NCBI GenBank assembly: GCA_943788505.1 | Contig: CALSQR010000001.1 | Coordinates: 434,001-498,000, forward strand | Length of the DNA stretch: 64,000 nt | Reading direction: 5' to 3' | Source of the DNA: an uncultured bacterium | Lineage (GTDB): Bacteria; Bacteroidota; Rhodothermia; Rhodothermales; UBA10348 | Program-made: the position numbers and the translations under genes | The notes under the pieces: model-generated | What the model was told of the DNA's origin: nothing | Seen by the model: only the letters and a program-made list of their open reading frames with translations | The model's database searches: none | Shown: piece by piece, positions 17,618 to 27,267 of the stretch | Numbering within the stretch: position 1 is the stretch's first letter | How the letters are laid out: every line of letters starts with the position of its first letter

Positions 17618-18037
17618 ATGGCCACCCCCAAAACAGTCCCCCACGATGCCTCCGTAGTCGATTTTCTGAATGCGGTAGAGAATCCTGAGCGAAAAGCAGA
17701 TGCTATGAAGGCTCTTGATATCATGATGGAGGTCACGGGCGAAAAGCCCAAAATGTGGGGTCCTAGCATTGTTGGCTTTGGCTCCTATCACTACGTTTAT
17801 GCCTCAGGACGAGAAGGTGACTGGCCGCTGACTGGCTTTTCGCCTCGCAAACAGGCGCTAACTCTTTACATTATGGCAGGGTTTGGTCACTACGATGAGC
17901 TCATGTCACGACTAGGTAAACACAAAACTGGAAAGTCTTGCCTGTATGTCAAGCGTCTTTCCGATATTGACGAATCAGTTCTCAGGGAACTGATTGCTGC
18001 ATCCGTCGACCACATGAAATCCACCTACGGCCAATGA
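17618..18037 (+). CDS. DUF1801 / YdhG-like protein
   Basis: 139 residues. The N-terminus (ASVVDFLNAVENPERKADAMKALDIM) and the conserved centre MWGPSIVGFGSYHYVYASGREGDWPLTGFSPRKQALTLY (split here into domain landmarks MWGPSIVGFG and GFSPRKQALTLY) are those of the DUF1801 fold, which is near an iron-binding frataxin-like structure. Function unknown, cytoplasmic. The stop overlaps the sulfatase start as ATGA, so the two are coupled in expression, although no functional link is known. Confidence 0.8.
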   Translation: MATPKTVPHDASVVDFLNAVENPERKADAMKALDIMMEVTGEKPKMWGPSIVGFGSYHYVYASGREGDWPLTGFSPRKQALTLYIMAGFGHYDELMSRLGKHKTGKSCLYVKRLSDIDESVLRELIAASVDHMKSTYGQ

Positions 18038-19506
18038 AACGCCTCCTCACCTTCCTAGTAGCTGTATTCCTTCTTCAAGGATGTGCGCAGGAATCGACGC
18101 CGCCAAACATCATCTACATCCTGGCTGACGATCTGGGGTACAATGAGTTAGGATCCTATGGACAGACCATCATCCAGACCCCAAGGCTTGACCAATTGGC
18201 TAACCAGGGCGTGCGCTTCACACAGCACTATTCTGGTAGTCCCGTCTGCGCTCCATCGAGAGGAACCCTTCTGACAGGTAAGCACACCGGCAACGCCTAT
18301 GTAAGGGACAATTTGGAAATGGGCGGATGGGGTCCGGATGAACCGGAGGGACAACTTCCCCTCCTCGATGCAGAAATCACAATTGCCGAGATGCTAAAGC
18401 CGAAGGGGTATGCTACCGGCTTCATCGGCAAATGGGGACTTGGCGGACCCGATTCTGAAGGTCACCCCAATAACCAGGGTTTTGATGAGTTTTACGGTTA
18501 TCTGTGTCAACGCGTGGCCCATAACTACTACCCCACACATCTCTGGGACAACGCTGACCCCGATTCCTTGGAGGGCAACACGTATTTCGCGTCGCATCAG
18601 CAAATCGACGAGCCTCTTGCGACCGAGCAGGACTATTACGACCGATTTTCGGGTGAGCGGTACGCTCCTGATTTGATGCTCGATGCTGCCCTCGGCTTTC
18701 TTGATGAAAACCAGGACAACCCCTTTTTCCTTGTTTTTGCCACACCCGTTCCGCATCTAGCCCTCCAGGTCCCGGAAGAATCTCTTTCTGAGTACCCAGA
18801 CTCGATGGACACCGAGCCGTTTCTAGGCCGTCCCTATCTGCCCCATCCTCGGCCAAAGGCCGCCTACGCTGCCATGATCTCGCGTATGGATCGAGACATC
18901 GGGCAGATTCTCGATAGATTGGAAGAGCTTGGCGTATCCGATAACACGATCGTCATGTTTTCCTCCGATAACGGCACCACGTATTCCGGTGGCACCCATG
19001 CAGACTATTTCCAAAGCGTTGGGGACCTCCGGGGGCTGAAGGGAAGCGTATTCGAAGGCGGCGTCCGCGTACCCATGATCGTGCGCTGGCCCGGCACCGT
19101 TGAACCTGGCACAGTTACCGATCATGTGTCGGCCTTCTGGGATATCATGCCAACCATTGCTGACATAACAGGAGCTGAAGCGCCGACAGGCATTGACGGT
19201 AATTCATTCCTGCCAACTCTTACGGGCATTGGTGAACAGCTCCAAGATGGGCCGCTTTACTGGGAGTACCATGCCTTTGGCGGTATGCAAGCGGTCCGGA
19301 TGGGCTCTTGGAAAGGCGTTCGCCTCGAAATTCGTCGGCAAGAAGACTCGCCTGTACTGTTATTTGATCTCGCCAATGATCCCATCGAGTCATTGGATAT
19401 AGCGGCAGAGCACCCGGACGTTGTAGCCGAGATACGGCGCATCATGGACTCAAGACGATCTTCAGAGATTGCTGAATGGAATTTCGTCAGGGAATCTACG
19501 CCCTGA
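18034..19506 (+). CDS. Lipoprotein sulfatase (arylsulfatase family, formylglycine type)
   Basis: 490 residues. The signal peptide ends in the lipobox LLQGC, so the protein should be lipid-anchored. The catalytic core starts IIYILADDLGYNELGSYG (metal-binding Asp pair), and C72 in VCAPSRGTLLTG is the Cys-type motif CxPSR that a sulfatase-maturing enzyme converts to formylglycine. A second core motif is DNTIVMFSSDNG, and FIGKWGLGG is conserved. It cleaves sulfate esters, probably from marine polysaccharides. No maturase is visible in the window, so it must be encoded elsewhere. The closest genes are the coupled DUF1801 protein and a converging PHP lipoprotein. Confidence 0.92.
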   Translation: MKRLLTFLVAVFLLQGCAQESTPPNIIYILADDLGYNELGSYGQTIIQTPRLDQLANQGVRFTQHYSGSPVCAPSRGTLLTGKHTGNAYVRDNLEMGGWGPDEPEGQLPLLDAEITIAEMLKPKGYATGFIGKWGLGGPDSEGHPNNQGFDEFYGYLCQRVAHNYYPTHLWDNADPDSLEGNTYFASHQQIDEPLATEQDYYDRFSGERYAPDLMLDAALGFLDENQDNPFFLVFATPVPHLALQVPEESLSEYPDSMDTEPFLGRPYLPHPRPKAAYAAMISRMDRDIGQILDRLEELGVSDNTIVMFSSDNGTTYSGGTHADYFQSVGDLRGLKGSVFEGGVRVPMIVRWPGTVEPGTVTDHVSAFWDIMPTIADITGAEAPTGIDGNSFLPTLTGIGEQLQDGPLYWEYHAFGGMQAVRMGSWKGVRLEIRRQEDSPVLLFDLANDPIESLDIAAEHPDVVAEIRRIMDSRRSSEIAEWNFVRESTP

Positions 19507-19534
19507 TTCCCGCTCTGCACAAAAACTCCCCGGA

Positions 19535-20803
19535 TCAATCTAGCTCAGGAATCGCAGGTTGCGTCCAAGCGCGCTCCTTTTCGCCCTCTGAGGTAGGATT
19601 TGCCTTGACCTTCGATGACGTCACACGTGCGCGAACGTATAGCTCCTCGCCCGTGTAATGGTACACCGCCTCGTTGCCGGTTGTGCGCTGCAGCACTCGT
19701 CCGATGTCATCGCTGTAGCGATAGGTCAGTAACTCGCCTGATTCAGAGTTCAATACTTCGACAGGCGAAGGATTGTGATCTCTGTCTGTTCCAATGAACT
19801 CAATGACATACTCGACGCCGTCCTCAACCTCAACCGAAACGGCGTAGCGCTCCCCTTCGACAGATAATTCAGATAAGGTCACACCGGATGAGGCGTAGAA
19901 TCTTCCTTGGTCCATGGATTCGAGAAGTGCATCTGCAGATAGATCAGCAGACTCCACCATCACCCATCCCCTGCCGGTATTGGCTCGGTTTATGGCTTGC
20001 TCCTGATAGTTGTGAGCGTCGTCGGTGCCAATACCGAACATCATCGGGCGCCCATCTTGCAGACGGATTGTGTTGACCACATCCCACATCTTCTCCATTC
20101 CCATGCGCAAAGAATCGCCATAATTATTTACAGCTGGATGACCGTTGTAGACTTCAAAGAAACGCTCTCCATCGATCATTGCTAGTTGATCAGCCCGCAT
20201 GGCCCATCCGAAGTTGGGATGATTGATGTGGGGCATTACACGCTGCTGGAGCCGTTCTCCCTGCTCGAGAATTGCATTAACGTTTGCTTGCATGACCTCT
20301 ACCAGACTATTCCCACTTCTCGGCTCAATGTATTCAGCCACATTCGACGCGTTGATGTGAATCGGTTTACGCTCAAAACTGGAGGTAACTTCCTCTGCGC
20401 GAATCATCAGGAACGAGCCTGGGGCATTGAAACGCGAAGAGTACTCTTCGTACGTTTTCAAGCGCACTTGAACCGTATCATCGGCTTCGCTGAACTCAAC
20501 CCACCCATCCGGACTAGAGGCCAGGTAATCCTGAAAAACGTCATAGCGAGCGTGCGATGCTGGAATAGTCAACCAACGCTCCCCTTCAGCAATGGTGTTG
20601 TGATCTGAAATTGCCAGGAAGTTGTATCCGTTCTCAACGTACCACGTTGTAATTGTCTCTGGGAAGTCGTCCCCATCACTCCAAAACGAGTGGGTGTGCA
20701 GATTACCTTTATACCATGATGTGTTGGACTCAGGCGCACACGATGACAAGGCAGGAAGCAGGACCAATACGATCAGTCCGTTGAGCAATTGGCGTGTAAG
20801 CAT
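19535..20803 (-). CDS. PHP-domain lipoprotein (putative phosphoesterase)
   Basis: 422 residues with a lipobox (LPALSSC). The PHP metal-binding signature is clear: GNLHTHSFWSDGDD (HxH) early on, AISDHNTI (DH), then IRAEEVTS and, further on, MPHINHPNFGWAM and GIGTDDAHN. These supply the His/Asp/Glu ligands of a trinuclear metal site. Beta-rich C-terminal 100 residues may be an Ig-like extension. Outer- or inner-membrane location is expected. Substrate unknown; a phosphodiester is likely. It converges on the sulfatase with only 28 bp between them. Confidence 0.82.
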   Translation of the reverse strand: MLTRQLLNGLIVLVLLPALSSCAPESNTSWYKGNLHTHSFWSDGDDFPETITTWYVENGYNFLAISDHNTIAEGERWLTIPASHARYDVFQDYLASSPDGWVEFSEADDTVQVRLKTYEEYSSRFNAPGSFLMIRAEEVTSSFERKPIHINASNVAEYIEPRSGNSLVEVMQANVNAILEQGERLQQRVMPHINHPNFGWAMRADQLAMIDGERFFEVYNGHPAVNNYGDSLRMGMEKMWDVVNTIRLQDGRPMMFGIGTDDAHNYQEQAINRANTGRGWVMVESADLSADALLESMDQGRFYASSGVTLSELSVEGERYAVSVEVEDGVEYVIEFIGTDRDHNPSPVEVLNSESGELLTYRYSDDIGRVLQRTTGNEAVYHYTGEELYVRARVTSSKVKANPTSEGEKERAWTQPAIPELD

Positions 20804-20824
20804 GAGAGGTTGATTAGTTGGGTA

Positions 20825-21415
20825 TCAGGGTTGTAGAAGTCGCACAGCCTCTGGACCGTGGTTAAACAATATATCCAGAACGCTCATTCCCGGTATAAAT
20901 CCTTCAAAATTCTGTCGATATGCGTATTCCTGACGTGGATCCAGCTCGAATGATGGCGACTCACTCGCCAAAAAAGCCTCGTCTGACTCTGCAATCCGAA
21001 AAGATACCCCTAGCCCAAGTAGCTTGGCACTTAGCTTAACCGAAGCAACAGTAAGTGGGCCTAGCCTATCATGGGCCGTCCTAATCAACTCCTCAACTTC
21101 ATCTATGTAGTGCAGATGGAACGGGGACGTGGAGTAATTGAACTTTAGGCCTTTCAGATGACGAGTTGCCCACTCGCTTGCTGGCAAAATTGCCGTGTCA
21201 GCTATCGCATCTCCTAGATGCCGCGCTTCTAGTGGCACCGTAAGCCATTGCCAGCCATCGGGATTTCGGATTTTCGTCCTGTTTTGCCAAGACTGTCGGC
21301 TGTATTGGACCTCGGGATGCAGAACACACTCCGACACACCCACTAACCGCATCATCGTCGAGACGCGCGGAAAGTACTCAGGGATAAGGTGGATGATTTT
21401 TCCTGCTTCCTGCAT
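20825..21415 (-). CDS. WbqC-like family protein
   Basis: 196 residues. YFPRVSTMMRLVGVSECVLHPEVQYSRQSWQNRTKIRNPDGW (shown as landmarks YFPRVSTMMRL and SRQSWQNRTKI) and LTVPLEARHLGDAI are the WbqC family pattern, linked in other bacteria to O-antigen or surface polysaccharide loci. Catalytic role unknown. It ends 21 bp before the PHP gene; the pair probably forms an operon. The divergent LD-carboxypeptidase begins on the other strand at 21500. Confidence 0.78.
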   Translation of the reverse strand: MQEAGKIIHLIPEYFPRVSTMMRLVGVSECVLHPEVQYSRQSWQNRTKIRNPDGWQWLTVPLEARHLGDAIADTAILPASEWATRHLKGLKFNYSTSPFHLHYIDEVEELIRTAHDRLGPLTVASVKLSAKLLGLGVSFRIAESDEAFLASESPSFELDPRQEYAYRQNFEGFIPGMSVLDILFNHGPEAVRLLQP

Positions 21416-21499
21416 GGTGCCAGTTAGGTATATTCGATCGAGTGAACCATCCGCCTCGCGTCAGGTTCGACAACGGACCTCTAATTGAACAGCTCTGAC

Positions 21500-22435
21500 A
21501 TGAACGTCCACAAGGCGCCATCACTTATCCGTCCAGCGAAAGTCGGTATTATCGCACCGGCCTCTGCTCCGCGAGCTGATCACCGCTATGATGAGGGGCT
21601 CAATGGCTTGCGCTCAGTTGGTCTTGAGCCGGTGTTCAAACGATCGTCCATCGCGCATGACGGGTATTTGGCGGGAACGGATGAAGAGCGTCTGAATGAG
21701 CTTAACAGCTTTCTCGCCGATGCAGACGTCGACACCCTGATCTGCGTTCGTGGAGGCTATGGAGTTCTACGAATACTTGATCAGGTCGATTACGACATGG
21801 CGCGTCAGCACCCCAAGCTGCTGGTAGGCTATTCGGATATCACCGCTCTGCAATTGGCTCTTTTTGCCCATGCAGGGTGGGTATCCATATCCGGGCCGAT
21901 GGTGGCCGTGGAATGGCATGACCCAAAGGGGTTGGCTTGTTCAGATTTCCTCGCACTTGCCGGTTCTGACTTACCTACTGGCCCACTTGACCCTGATTCG
22001 CCACTCACCACGTTCGTGCCCGGTTCTGCAGAAGGCGTTTTGTTGGGAGGTAATCTCTCGCTTATTACCCGATTGATTGGAACGCCTCACCTTCCTGACC
22101 TCTCTGGAGCGATTCTATTTCTAGAAGAAGTGGGAGAATCCCCCTATCGAGTCGATGGTTTGCTGGCTCATTTACAATTAGCAGGTATTCTGGAATCCTT
22201 GGCAGGAGTCGTTCTAGGTGGTTTTACAGAATCAGATGCTGAGCCAGATAAACCATCTCTAACCATGGAACAGGTTTTTGATGACTACTTCGGTGACCTA
22301 GGCATCCCAGTATGTTCGGGCCTTCGGTACGGCCACTTTCATGAGAAAATTGCGGTCCCCATAGGCGTAAAATGTCGGCTAGAGGCTGGTGCGGAAACTG
22401 GAACGATTATGTTACTCGAGTCGCCAACCGCATAA
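21500..22435 (+). CDS. ldcA: LD-carboxypeptidase (S66 family, LdcA-like)
   Basis: About 311 residues from the ATG at 21500; a TTG five codons upstream is also open but the ATG is preferred. KVGIIAPASAPR starts the domain, LICVRGGYGVLRIL follows, and VGYSDITALQLAL carries the nucleophile Ser (GYSD). FLEEVGESPYRVDGLLAHL has the Glu and GLRYGHFHEK the His of the S66 triad. It removes the terminal D-Ala from the tetrapeptide of recycled or cytoplasmic muropeptides. It opens a plus-strand run of cell-wall and purine genes. Confidence 0.88.
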   Translation: MNVHKAPSLIRPAKVGIIAPASAPRADHRYDEGLNGLRSVGLEPVFKRSSIAHDGYLAGTDEERLNELNSFLADADVDTLICVRGGYGVLRILDQVDYDMARQHPKLLVGYSDITALQLALFAHAGWVSISGPMVAVEWHDPKGLACSDFLALAGSDLPTGPLDPDSPLTTFVPGSAEGVLLGGNLSLITRLIGTPHLPDLSGAILFLEEVGESPYRVDGLLAHLQLAGILESLAGVVLGGFTESDAEPDKPSLTMEQVFDDYFGDLGIPVCSGLRYGHFHEKIAVPIGVKCRLEAGAETGTIMLLESPTA

Positions 22436-22595
22436 GCCAAGTTTTTTGCTTTGCCTCGTGTTTTTCATCTCCTATTTCAAGATCCGGACTGCTCGATTTC
22501 GTAGGTTGTTTAGCTCTTGCAAATAGTCCGTTGGGCCGGTAATTCACTGCGCTTTTTCGGTCTGCTTCCTTCGTCATTGACGACCTGATCCTCGC

Positions 22596-23198
22596 ATGAA
22601 CCTAGCGGTTTTCGCCTCCGGCGGCGGTTCCAATTTTCAGGCCATAGCGGATGCCATCTTCTCGGGTGAGCTTCCCGCATCCTTGGCGCTATGCGTGGCA
22701 AGTAGACCTGACGCGGGAGTGATCGAGAGGGCTAATCGGCTGTCCATCCCCGTGCACGTGCTTTCAGGGTCGCAAGATGACTGGTTACCTCAGCTTTTGA
22801 CGCAATTATCAGAGCGTAACGTTGATTTTATTGCGCTAGCCGGGTTTATGAAGATGATTCCATCCTCCCTGGTAGCAGTCTTTCGACATCGAATTATCAA
22901 CATCCACCCTGCCCTGCTTCCTGATTTTGGTGGCAAGGGTATGTACGGGATGAACGTACATCGAGCAGTTATCGCGTCCGGTACCAAAAAAACGGGTGCA
23001 ACAGTTCACCTAGTCGACGAGCAGTACGACACGGGGCCGATCGTGATGCAGGCCTCAGTGGATGTACTTCCTGACGACACCGCAGAGTCTCTTGCCGCTC
23101 GGGTTCTGGATGTAGAGCATCGTTTGTATCCGAGCGCCCTCAAATCGTTTGCAGAGAACCGCGTTAACATAGACGGCTCCATCGTTTCCATCCTTTGA
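22596..23198 (+). CDS. purN: Phosphoribosylglycinamide formyltransferase
   Basis: 200 residues. The start VFASGGGSNFQAIADAI holds the phosphate-binding GGGSN, and the catalytic region is INIHPALLPDFGGKGMYGMNVHRAV, here ending in HPALLP (with Asn, His, Asp of the active site: N at NIHPA, H in HPA, and D in VDEQYDTG). It transfers a formyl group from 10-formyl-THF to GAR. purH is 26 bp downstream, and folD and folB elsewhere in the window support the folate supply. Confidence 0.95.
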   Translation: MNLAVFASGGGSNFQAIADAIFSGELPASLALCVASRPDAGVIERANRLSIPVHVLSGSQDDWLPQLLTQLSERNVDFIALAGFMKMIPSSLVAVFRHRIINIHPALLPDFGGKGMYGMNVHRAVIASGTKKTGATVHLVDEQYDTGPIVMQASVDVLPDDTAESLAARVLDVEHRLYPSALKSFAENRVNIDGSIVSIL

Positions 23199-23224
23199 AC
23201 AGCTTATTGAATTCCATCTGATCT

Positions 23225-24811
23225 ATGATCCACGTAAAAGACTTGCCTGCTCCCTCAGATCACTATCCTATCCGACGCGCGCTACTCTCCGTATTCGATA
23301 AGAATGGCGTCACAGAGTTTGCCCGCGAACTACATCGGCACGGTGTCGAACTCGTATCGACAGGTGGAACAGCCCGCGCGCTTACTGAGGCTGGGCTTCC
23401 CGTTGTTTCAGTTGATGATTTGACCGGATACCCCGAGATCCTAGGGGGACGAGTTAAGACGCTGCATCCTGCGGTCCATGGTGGGCTCCTTTCGCGTCGT
23501 ACAGACCCCGAGGATCAGGCTGAGTTGCGAGAACAGTCTATTACAGAAATCGACCTTGTGGTTGTTAACCTCTATCCATTTTCACAGGCTACTGCAGGCG
23601 CTGATGTAACGGATGCCACTGCTATCGAAAACATTGATATTGGTGGCCCGACCATGATCCGAGCAGCCGCGAAGAATTTCTTTTTCGTAGGGGTTGCCAG
23701 TTCTCCTGATCAGTATACTAAAATAATTGCCGAAATGGATCAAACGGGTGGAGCCCTTTCAATGGCTACCCGTCGTGGATTAGCTGCTGCAGCGTTCGAT
23801 CATACCGCACTCTACGACACAGCCGTTTCAGCTTACTTTCAACGTGCACATGGAGGTTCTAGCGACAGATTCCGTCTGGACCTACCGCTTCAGCAGACGC
23901 TGCGATACGGCGAAAACCCTCACCAAGAGGCTGCACTTTACGGAGATACCTCCTCCCTTTTCGAAACGCTTCACGGAAAGGACCTCTCGTTCAACAATCT
24001 GCTTGATCTCAGTGCTGCGCTCTGCCTTATCGACGAGTTCAAGGATGCCCAGCCCACCGTGGCAATCCTCAAGCATACGAATCCATGTGGCGTCGGAACC
24101 GCAGAAACACTTACCGAGGCGTATCGCAAAGCTTTTTCCACGGATAGGCAGTCGCCGTTCGGTGGAATTGTGGTCGTAAACCGAACGTTAGACCTTGCTA
24201 CGGCCCAGGCTATCGACAAAGTGTTCACCGAAATAATCATTGCCCCTGACTTCGAAGAGGATGTCTTGGACTTTCTCATGCAGAAAAAGAACCGTCGTCT
24301 GGTTAGGACCCTAGCAGCCGCCTCTACAGATCGAACGCGCGACGTGCGCTCTGTTATCGGAGGGTTTTTGGTTCAGGATCGCGATGCAGCGCTTCCTTCT
24401 TTCGCTGATTTGAAGGCACGTTGTACGGTTGTCACAAAGCGACAGCCAACCGATGAGGAATGGAGAGATCTAGACTTCGCGTGGCGTGTAGCGAAAAACG
24501 TGAAAAGTAACGCAATCGTGTACGCTCGCGATGGACAAACTATTGGGGTCGGAGCGGGTCAGATGAGCCGCATCGATTCGTCGGAAATAGCGGTATCTAA
24601 AGGTCAGAAATCAGGGCTTTCCTTCGAAAACAGCGTCATAGCATCTGATGCTTTTTTCCCGTTCGCAGATGGCTTACTCGAAGCCGCATCAAATGGAGCT
24701 CGAGCTGCTATCCAACCAGGTGGGTCCATCCGGGACGAAGAAGTGATCGCTGCTGCCGATGAACATGAAGTCGCAATGGTCTTCACGGGGAACCGCCACT
24801 TCCGTCACTGA
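23225..24811 (+). CDS. purH: Bifunctional AICAR transformylase / IMP cyclohydrolase
   Basis: 528 residues, the usual PurH size. N-terminal MGS-like cyclohydrolase domain: [43 protein letters not shown]-terminal transformylase domain: [22 protein letters not shown] (the Lys-His catalytic pair), [10 protein letters not shown] and QPGGSIRD. It carries out the last two steps of IMP synthesis. The gene follows purN and precedes mreC with 29 bp. In many Bacteroidota purH stands next to mreB, which is missing here. Confidence 0.95.
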   Translation: MIHVKDLPAPSDHYPIRRALLSVFDKNGVTEFARELHRHGVELVSTGGTARALTEAGLPVVSVDDLTGYPEILGGRVKTLHPAVHGGLLSRRTDPEDQAELREQSITEIDLVVVNLYPFSQATAGADVTDATAIENIDIGGPTMIRAAAKNFFFVGVASSPDQYTKIIAEMDQTGGALSMATRRGLAAAAFDHTALYDTAVSAYFQRAHGGSSDRFRLDLPLQQTLRYGENPHQEAALYGDTSSLFETLHGKDLSFNNLLDLSAALCLIDEFKDAQPTVAILKHTNPCGVGTAETLTEAYRKAFSTDRQSPFGGIVVVNRTLDLATAQAIDKVFTEIIIAPDFEEDVLDFLMQKKNRRLVRTLAAASTDRTRDVRSVIGGFLVQDRDAALPSFADLKARCTVVTKRQPTDEEWRDLDFAWRVAKNVKSNAIVYARDGQTIGVGAGQMSRIDSSEIAVSKGQKSGLSFENSVIASDAFFPFADGLLEAASNGARAAIQPGGSIRDEEVIAAADEHEVAMVFTGNRHFRH

Positions 24812-24840
24812 TTCTACGAGTTCTCCTCTGTGCTTCAATC

Positions 24841-25659
24841 ATGAACCGATTCTCGGAAAGTATTCACGAGTGGGTGCTTTTAGGCATTCTACTCGCTATT
24901 TCGTTAGGCGTCTTGTTGACGGCAAACGAACCTATGCTTCGTGGTTTACGAGCGCGTTCCCTTGAAGCCACATCCTCCGTTGAAGGTTTATTTGCTGGTT
25001 TAGGTAGATATGTCCGCGCATTGGACGAAAATGAGGCACTAAGAACACAGAACATTGATTTAGCTAATCAAGTGGCTTTGATGCGCACATCTCAGGCTGA
25101 GAACCAGCGCCTTGAGGCACTACTTCAGCTACAAGATTCGCTTTCTTTCGACGTTGTCGCCGCACGCGTTGCGTCCAAAGACATTACTGCAGAACGTAAT
25201 TTCATCACGCTCGATGTTGGTGCAGAAGATGGAATACGTGAAAACATGGCCGTCATCGACCCCTCGGGTATTGTTGGAAAAGTTGTTTTGGTTGCGCAGA
25301 AGTATTCCAAAGTCATGACGTACTTGAATACTGATTTTTTTGTACCCGCCAACGTGCTGCCTTCCATGACGGACGGCAGTATCAGATGGAATGGAGACCG
25401 TTTCGACAGGCTACTGCTTGAACACGTAGTTCAATCCTCCGACGTCAGCATCGGAGACCTGGTCGTTACAAATGGATATTCCACTATCTACCGTTCTGGC
25501 TACCCAATTGGCGTCGTTGATTCTTTGTTTGCCCTTCCCGGCTCTAGTACGTGGATGATTCACGTCAAGCCATCTGCCCGACTGGACAACTTGAGTCATG
25601 TTTTCGTCGTTATGACTACCCCATCAACGGCCCCGATCATCACTGTACCTGATTCCTGA
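24841..25659 (+). CDS. mreC: Rod shape-determining protein MreC
   Basis: 272 residues. The N-terminus has one membrane helix (WVLLGILLAISLGVLLT), then a coiled coil (about 60-95, ALDENEALRTQNIDLANQVAL), and the beta-rich MreC domain (RNFITLDVGAEDGIRENMAV, GIVGKVVLVAQKYSKVMTY, GDLVVTNGYSTIYRSGYPIGVV). It links MreB and PBP2 during cell-wall elongation in the periplasm. No mreB, mreD, pbpA/mrdA or rodA is present beside it, which is unusual. The following gene encodes PBP4. Confidence 0.92.
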   Translation: MNRFSESIHEWVLLGILLAISLGVLLTANEPMLRGLRARSLEATSSVEGLFAGLGRYVRALDENEALRTQNIDLANQVALMRTSQAENQRLEALLQLQDSLSFDVVAARVASKDITAERNFITLDVGAEDGIRENMAVIDPSGIVGKVVLVAQKYSKVMTYLNTDFFVPANVLPSMTDGSIRWNGDRFDRLLLEHVVQSSDVSIGDLVVTNGYSTIYRSGYPIGVVDSLFALPGSSTWMIHVKPSARLDNLSHVFVVMTTPSTAPIITVPDS

Positions 25660-25661
25660 CT

Positions 25662-27173
25662 ATGCGCCTTGCCACCCCGCTTCTCTTGCGTCATGTTTTT
25701 TGCCTTGTCATTCTGGCCACTGCAGCCTCCACTGTGATGGCACAGACCCGAACGCAAGAAGAACTTCGCGTAGCCATTGATGATGCTATTGCAAAGGCAG
25801 GTATGCCGAATGGCTGGTGGACAGTGAATGTCCAAGACGCTGAAACGGGTGCACCTCTGTATGAGCGGGACACGGCGCGAAGCTTCATTCCGGCCTCCAA
25901 CACGAAGTTGTACTCGTCAGCTGCAGCGCTGGATATTCTCGGACCCGATTACCGATTTGAAACGGAAATTTGGGCTATGGGGAGGGTTGAGAATGGTATT
26001 CTGAACGGACATCTCATTATTCGCGGCTCGGGGGATCCCGTAATCGGCGGACGGTTTACCGATGGTGATGTGACAGCCTATTTCAGAGCATGGGCTGACT
26101 CATTAAAAGCGGCAGGCATCACGACCATCCGAGGCGACATAATTGGTGATGATGATGCCTACGACGAAGAGGCCATTGGATATGGCTGGCAGTATGACGA
26201 CCTACCATACTGGTATGCGGCAGAGCTGAGCGCGTTGTCATTTAATGACAATGCGGTCGACTTCCGTCTTGAAGCTTCCACGCCTGGCTCCCCGGCCATT
26301 CTTTCCTGGGAGCCCATGATGACCTCTTACGTCACGGCCCGTAATGCCTCCATGACCACCGAAGCGGGAGGATCTATCGAGGAGGACTATTTCCGCCCTC
26401 AAGGGTCAAATGATTTTGTTTTAGGCTCTCTCGTGCCTGCCGGCCGCATAGATTATGAGTCTCTCTCGGTAGCTAATCCTACGAAGTATTTTCTTCATGT
26501 CCTTAGGGAAGTACTTGTAGCACAAGGTATTACTGTTTTGGGGAAAGGCATTGATATTGACGATCTGTCCATAAAGCCCGCATACGCACAGATGACTCAT
26601 TTATTCAGCCACTATTCGCCCAGCTTGGCTGAAATCGTTGTGCCTTTAAACAAAGACAGTCACAACCTCTATGCAGAAATGGCATTACGGGCAATTGCTG
26701 CGGATCATTTGCCGGAAAATGGTGAGCCCGCTGCAGGCTCCGTTGCGCTGGCGGTCTCTCGGGCCAGAAAAGTATTCGGAAGAGCGGGAGTTGACACCCT
26801 CCATATCCAATTGGTTGATGGATCCGGTTTAGCTCGTCAGAATCTCATCACTTCGTCCATGACAACAAGTCTTCTGAGGTATATGCGAACTCATCCCAAT
26901 GAAGCTACTCAGCGGGCTTTTATTGACTCCCTTCCTATTGGCGGCGTGGACGGCTCACTCTCATCAAGAATGAAGGGCACGGCGGCCGCAGGAAATGTCC
27001 AGGCCAAAACCGGCTCTATGGGAAATGTCAGTGCCTTGGCAGGATATGTAACCTCCGCCTCAGGCCGTGAATTGGTGTTTTCCATTATGGCCAATAATTA
27101 TCTGGGGTCCTCGTCAAGGCCCCGCAAAGTGCAAGATGAGATCGTCGTGATCCTTGCTTCGCATGGCAACTGA
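25662..27173 (+). CDS. dacB: D-Ala-D-Ala carboxypeptidase/endopeptidase (PBP4, S13 family)
   Basis: 503 residues with a signal peptide (HVFCLVILATAASTVMA). It has the three S13 active-site motifs: SxxK as PASNTKLYS (nucleophile S79, K82), SxN as KDSHNLYAEM, and KTG as AKTGSMGNVSALAGYV. The extra domain between SxxK and SxN is the usual PBP4 insertion. It trims peptide stems and cross-links in the periplasm. The gene starts 2 bp after mreC, so the two form a wall-synthesis pair. Confidence 0.93.
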   Translation: MRLATPLLLRHVFCLVILATAASTVMAQTRTQEELRVAIDDAIAKAGMPNGWWTVNVQDAETGAPLYERDTARSFIPASNTKLYSSAAALDILGPDYRFETEIWAMGRVENGILNGHLIIRGSGDPVIGGRFTDGDVTAYFRAWADSLKAAGITTIRGDIIGDDDAYDEEAIGYGWQYDDLPYWYAAELSALSFNDNAVDFRLEASTPGSPAILSWEPMMTSYVTARNASMTTEAGGSIEEDYFRPQGSNDFVLGSLVPAGRIDYESLSVANPTKYFLHVLREVLVAQGITVLGKGIDIDDLSIKPAYAQMTHLFSHYSPSLAEIVVPLNKDSHNLYAEMALRAIAADHLPENGEPAAGSVALAVSRARKVFGRAGVDTLHIQLVDGSGLARQNLITSSMTTSLLRYMRTHPNEATQRAFIDSLPIGGVDGSLSSRMKGTAAAGNVQAKTGSMGNVSALAGYVTSASGRELVFSIMANNYLGSSSRPRKVQDEIVVILASHGN

Positions 27174-27267
27174 GAGAGGCCTTACAGGAAACAAGGAGCA
27201 CTTCTCCCGGTACGCCCTTTAGAAATTGTTTTGTTCGAAAATCATTGCAGTATTGGTAGAATCAAGA

